Assembly: GCF_040219615.1 (NCBI RefSeq)
Contig: NZ_JAVJSE010000010.1
Location: forward strand, 186,001-250,000
Direction of reading: 5' to 3'
Length of the DNA stretch: 64,000 bases
From: Thalassobaculum_A sp040219615
GTDB lineage: Bacteria; Pseudomonadota; Alphaproteobacteria; Thalassobaculales; Thalassobaculaceae
The translations under genes were made by a program, and so were the position numbers. The notes beneath the pieces were generated by a model, which worked only from the letters and a program-made list of their open reading frames with translations, made no database searches and had not been told where the DNA came from. Shown here one piece after another: positions 61,512 through 64,000 of the stretch (positions within the stretch are counted from its first letter, which is position 1; each line of letters starts with the position of its first letter).

Positions 61512-61616
61512 GTCACTCCGGAGGACCGTGCGAGTTCCCGGCTCCAGGTCCCACCCTCTACCCCTCCCCTCGTCATTCCGGAGGGGGCGCGCGAGCGCCC
61601 GGCTCCGGAACCCACC
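61512..61616. repeat. Dispersed palindromic repeat, family B, copies 3 and 4 (reverse orientation)
   Basis: GTCACTCCGGAGGACCGTGC ... GGCTCCAGGTCCCACC (61512-61555) and GTCATTCCGGAGGGGGCGCG ... GGCTCCGGAACCCACC (61572-61616) are two tandem copies, inverted with respect to copies 1 and 2. Between 61422 and 61765 there is no gene; this 344-base gap holds only these repeats, the operator-like palindrome and the dctP promoter. Confidence 0.6.
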
Positions 61617-61661
61617 GGCCGCCCCGAACTTTCCCCGCAGCAGGATCGGACGAAGCCCGCG

Positions 61662-61708
61662 TTGACGCGCCGGCTTGTCTGATGCTCTAATATATTAGTG
61701 CGTGAGAC
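61662..61708 (+). promoter_or_regulatory. Promoter with palindromic operator before the TRAP operon
   Basis: CTAATATATTAG (61687-61698) is a perfect 12-base palindrome. It sits inside a wider dyad, GTCT-N6-[palindrome]-N6-AGAC (61677-61708), with further matching bases in the spacers. A TTGACG (61662-61667) upstream could be the -35, and the palindrome overlaps where the -10 would be, so a bound repressor (for example GntR type) would block transcription of dctP. No matching regulator gene is in the window. Confidence 0.6.
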
Positions 61709-61765
61709 GACAACAATCCGGCCGCACGCGACCGACAAGCTCGTCCGTCATCCAGGGAGGAAACC

Positions 61766-62752
61766 ATGAAGTCACGCCTGTCGCTGGCGCTCGGCGCCGC
61801 GCTGCTCGCCGCCGCTCCGTTCGTCGCCGGCCTGCCGGCATCGGCCGCCGACTACACCCTCAAGCTCGGCTCGGTGCTGGCGCCGACCGACCCGCTGCAG
61901 ATCGCGGCCGAAGACTTCAAGAAGGCCGTCGCCGAGCGCAGCAAGGGCAGGGTCGAGGTCCAGCTGTTCCCGAGCTCGCAGCTCGGCGACACCCAGGACA
62001 TGATGGACCAGGCCGCCGCCGGGGCGAATGTCGGCACCTTCGTCGAGGCGTCGCGGGTCTCGGTGTTCGTGCCCGAGTTCAACGTGCTGGTGGCGCCCTA
62101 CGCCTTCAACTCGGTCGACGAACTCGCGAAGTTCGTGGAGTCCGACACCTTCGCCGGCTGGAACCAGCAGCTGAAGAAGAAGAGCGGCCTGACCCTGCTG
62201 TCGTTCAACTGGTACCAGGGCGCCCGCCACATGCTGACCAAGAAGCCGATCAGCAAGCCTGCCGATCTGGCCGGCGTACGGGTTCGGACCATCGGCCAGC
62301 CGCTGTGGGTCGAGACCATCGGCGCCATGGGCGCGGTCGCCACGCCGCTGCCCTGGGCCGAGGTCTACCCCTCGCTGCAGACCGGCGTGATCGACGGCGC
62401 CGAGGCCCAGCCGGCGGCGATCTGGGGCGCCAAGCTCTACGAGGTCATCACCGACATCACCCTGACCAGCCACATCTACCTGATGAGCGGGATGCTGGTC
62501 TCGGACGCCTGGCTGCAATCGCTGCCAACCGACCTGCGCGCGATCGTCGCCGAGGAGTCCAAGCGCTGGGGCGCCTCCGCCCTGAAGTCCAACGTCGACG
62601 GGGCCGGAAAGATCTTCGCCGACATCCAGAAGACCGGCGTGAAGGTGCACGAGATCGACGTCGCCCCGTTCCGCGAGGCGGTGAAGCCGGTCTGGGAGAA
62701 GATGAAGCTGACCCAGCTGGTCGCCACCGTCCGCGAGACCCTGAAGAAGTAA
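61766..62752 (+). CDS. dctP: TRAP transporter substrate-binding protein DctP
   Basis: 328 residues. A signal peptide (MKSRLSLALGAALLAAAPFV ... ASA) is followed by the DctP pattern: LKLGSVLAPTDPLQIAAEDF, KGRVEVQLFPSSQLGDTQDM, DLAGVRVRTIGQPLWVETI and the Arg that binds the carboxylate in that strand, then TPLPWAEVYPSLQTGVIDGA. Periplasmic receptor for an organic (possibly sulfonated) acid. GGAGG is just before the ATG. Confidence 0.95.
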   Translation: MKSRLSLALGAALLAAAPFVAGLPASAADYTLKLGSVLAPTDPLQIAAEDFKKAVAERSKGRVEVQLFPSSQLGDTQDMMDQAAAGANVGTFVEASRVSVFVPEFNVLVAPYAFNSVDELAKFVESDTFAGWNQQLKKKSGLTLLSFNWYQGARHMLTKKPISKPADLAGVRVRTIGQPLWVETIGAMGAVATPLPWAEVYPSLQTGVIDGAEAQPAAIWGAKLYEVITDITLTSHIYLMSGMLVSDAWLQSLPTDLRAIVAEESKRWGASALKSNVDGAGKIFADIQKTGVKVHEIDVAPFREAVKPVWEKMKLTQLVATVRETLKK

Positions 62753-62799
62753 ACGGAGGGCCGGATTTCCGCCCGCCCTCGCACTGATAGGATCACCGG

Positions 62800-62827
62800 C
62801 CGTGCCCCGCATCGTCCCGGGGCACGG
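62800..62827 (+). promoter_or_regulatory. Hairpin between dctP and dctQ
   Basis: CCGTGCCCCG and CGGGGCACGG form a perfect 10-base-pair stem with an 8-base loop. No T-run follows. Such hairpins after a binding-protein gene usually stabilise the upstream message or limit read-through, giving more DctP than permease. Confidence 0.55.
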
Positions 62828-62851
62828 TCGGCGCATGACCAGGGGGTTTCC

Positions 62852-63361
62852 GTGCTGCCCGCCTTCGTGAACCAGGCCCTCGTCCTGCTCAGGCGCGCCG
62901 AGATGGCCGCCGCCGTCGCCCTGCTGGGCGTTATCGTGGCCGTCGTCCTGGCCGGCACCGTCGGCCGCTACACCGGCCACCCGGTGGTCTGGTCGGACGA
63001 GGTCGCCCAGGCGCTGTTCGTCTGGCTGGCCATGCTGGCGGCCGACCTGACCCTGCAGCGCGCCGGGCATTTCCGGATCGACTTCCTGGTCAGGCTGCTG
63101 CCCCGGACCGCTTGGTTCCTGCTGGACCTCGCCATCAAGCTGACGATCGCGGTCCTGCTGGTGGCGTTGGTGTACTACGGGTCCCTCCTGGTGCGGCTGT
63201 CGGACTTCCGGCCGCTGCCGATGACCGGGGTGCCGTCGTCCTGGGCCGTCGCCGCCCTGCCGGTCGCCTACGCCCTGATGATCGTCACCGTGGTCGAGCA
63301 GATCCTCCGCCACCTGCGCGGCCTGCCCGACAGCGACGCCGAAGCCCGGGACGTGATGTGA
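62852..63361 (+). CDS. dctQ: TRAP transporter small permease DctQ
   Basis: 169 residues with four membrane helices. The DctQ pattern includes RRAEMAAAVALLGVIVAVVL, WSDEVAQALFVWLAMLAADL and RAGHFRIDFLVRLLP. GTG start at 62852 with AGGGGG a few bases before. Its stop shares one base with the dctM start (TGATG). Inner membrane. Confidence 0.94.
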   Translation: MLPAFVNQALVLLRRAEMAAAVALLGVIVAVVLAGTVGRYTGHPVVWSDEVAQALFVWLAMLAADLTLQRAGHFRIDFLVRLLPRTAWFLLDLAIKLTIAVLLVALVYYGSLLVRLSDFRPLPMTGVPSSWAVAALPVAYALMIVTVVEQILRHLRGLPDSDAEARDVM

Positions 63362-64000
63362 TGCTGACCGTCGTCGCGATCCTGTTCTTCCTGTTCCTGG
63401 CGATCGGGATCCCGGTCGCCTTCGCGCTCGGGCTGTCGACCGTGCCGGTGTTCCTGGTCGGCGACTACATGCCGCTGACCGTCGCCATGCAGCGCATGTA
63501 CGGCGCCACCCAGTCCTTCCCGCTGCTGGCGGTGCCGTTCTTCATCCTGGCCGGCAACCTGATGAACGCCACCGGCATCACCGACCGGCTGCTGGTGTTC
63601 GCGCGGCTGCTGACCGGCTGGATGGCGGGCGGCCTCGCCCAGGTGTCGATCGTGCTGAGCGCGCTGATGGGCGGCATCTCCGGCTCGGCGGTCGCCGACG
63701 CCGCGATGGAATCCCGGCTGCTCGGCCCGGCGATGGAGCGGCGCGGCTACGCCCGCGGCTTCACCGCCTCGGTGATCGCGTTCTCGTCGGTGATCACCGC
63801 GACCATCCCGCCGAGCATCGGGCTGATCCTGTTCGGCTTCATCAGCGAGGTCTCGATCGGCCGGCTGCTGCTCGGCGGCGTGGTGCCGGGCATCCTGATG
63901 ACCGCGGTGCTGATGGCGGTGACCTCGGTGGTGGCGCGACGCATGGGCTACCAGCCGGAACTCGCCGAGAAGCCGCGGTTCCGGGAGCTGGCCGCCAGCT
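63361..64000 (+). CDS. dctM: TRAP transporter large permease DctM (3' end outside window)
   Basis: 213 codons are visible of a protein normally about 430 residues. Begins MLTVVAILFFLFLAIGIPVA, with PLLAVPFFILAGNLMNATGI, MGGISGSAVADAAMESRLLG and VITATIPPSIGLILFGF, all hallmarks of DctM. Multi-pass inner-membrane channel of the TRAP system, driven by a sodium or proton gradient. Runs past base 64000. Confidence 0.95.
   Translation, partial: MLTVVAILFFLFLAIGIPVAFALGLSTVPVFLVGDYMPLTVAMQRMYGATQSFPLLAVPFFILAGNLMNATGITDRLLVFARLLTGWMAGGLAQVSIVLSALMGGISGSAVADAAMESRLLGPAMERRGYARGFTASVIAFSSVITATIPPSIGLILFGFISEVSIGRLLLGGVVPGILMTAVLMAVTSVVARRMGYQPELAEKPRFRELAAS

Noticed and set aside
61403..61738. Open frames on both strands in the gap after the ThDP enzyme gene
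   Set aside because: They are read from the palindromic repeats of family B, have no ribosome site and no recognisable protein features.

Overview
The window is a continuous piece of very GC-rich bacterial chromosome, densely packed with genes on both strands. The gene order suggests an alphaproteobacterium, probably in or near the Rhodospirillales; this is inferred from gene content, as no rRNA is present. The clearest pointers are the aa3 oxidase operon ctaC-ctaD-ctaB-(CoxF-like)-ctaG-ctaE-DUF983-surf1, a fused indolepyruvate oxidoreductase, a CycM-type membrane cytochrome c, yejABEF and TRAP transporters. I found no tRNA, rRNA, CRISPR array, prophage or transposase. Lifestyle signals are aerobic respiration plus periplasmic nitrate reduction, chemotaxis, peptide and organic acid uptake, and probably organosulfur use.

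Layout. 0-4.8 kb: a citrate synthase (cut by the left edge) diverges from a citrate synthase fused to a DNA-binding domain, with a palindrome between them; then a MarR regulator, a FabF-type ketosynthase and a PAS-domain protein. 4.8-12.7 kb (minus strand): cytochrome c oxidase structural and assembly genes ending in an M32 carboxypeptidase. 13-22 kb: TldD, a small exported protein with a chemoreceptor, a 1148-residue indolepyruvate ferredoxin oxidoreductase divergent from an Lrp/AsnC regulator, NudC and a Crp/Fnr regulator. 22.4-27.1 kb: napEFDABC behind a Dnr/Fnr-type box. 27-34.5 kb: pheA, kdsB, a cytochrome c, a histidinol-phosphatase, an amine oxidase, two adjacent GhrA-like reductases and clpS. 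34.5-40.7 kb: yejABEF and a MarR regulator. 40.8-50.9 kb: an M17 aminopeptidase, a GST, a VanZ-like protein, cbiB, a DMT exporter, leuCD, a second PAS protein, cobU, and a thiolase-like/DUF35 pair. 51-51.7 kb: a vapBC toxin-antitoxin pair.

51.7-64 kb is the most interesting region. It holds a gamma-glutamyltransferase, an atypical D-2-hydroxyacid dehydrogenase, a DmdA-type (DMSP demethylase-like) protein, a TauE/SafE exporter, two adjacent PAS-domain paralogues, a LysR regulator, an acyl-CoA dehydrogenase homologue that lacks the catalytic glutamate and resembles 3-sulfinopropionyl-CoA desulfinase, a ThDP enzyme, and a TRAP transporter whose large permease runs off the right edge. Together these look like an organosulfur acid uptake and catabolism locus with sulfite export. 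That is a hypothesis built from family resemblance and neighbourhood.

Two families of intergenic palindromic repeats occur (one at 4.75 and 27.1 kb, the other at 31.97 and 61.4-61.6 kb). Short tandem repeats sit at the leuC/leuD junction and in the yejA leader. Start codons were chosen from ribosome binding sites and gene overlaps; many genes start with GTG. All family assignments were made by eye from the translated sequence.
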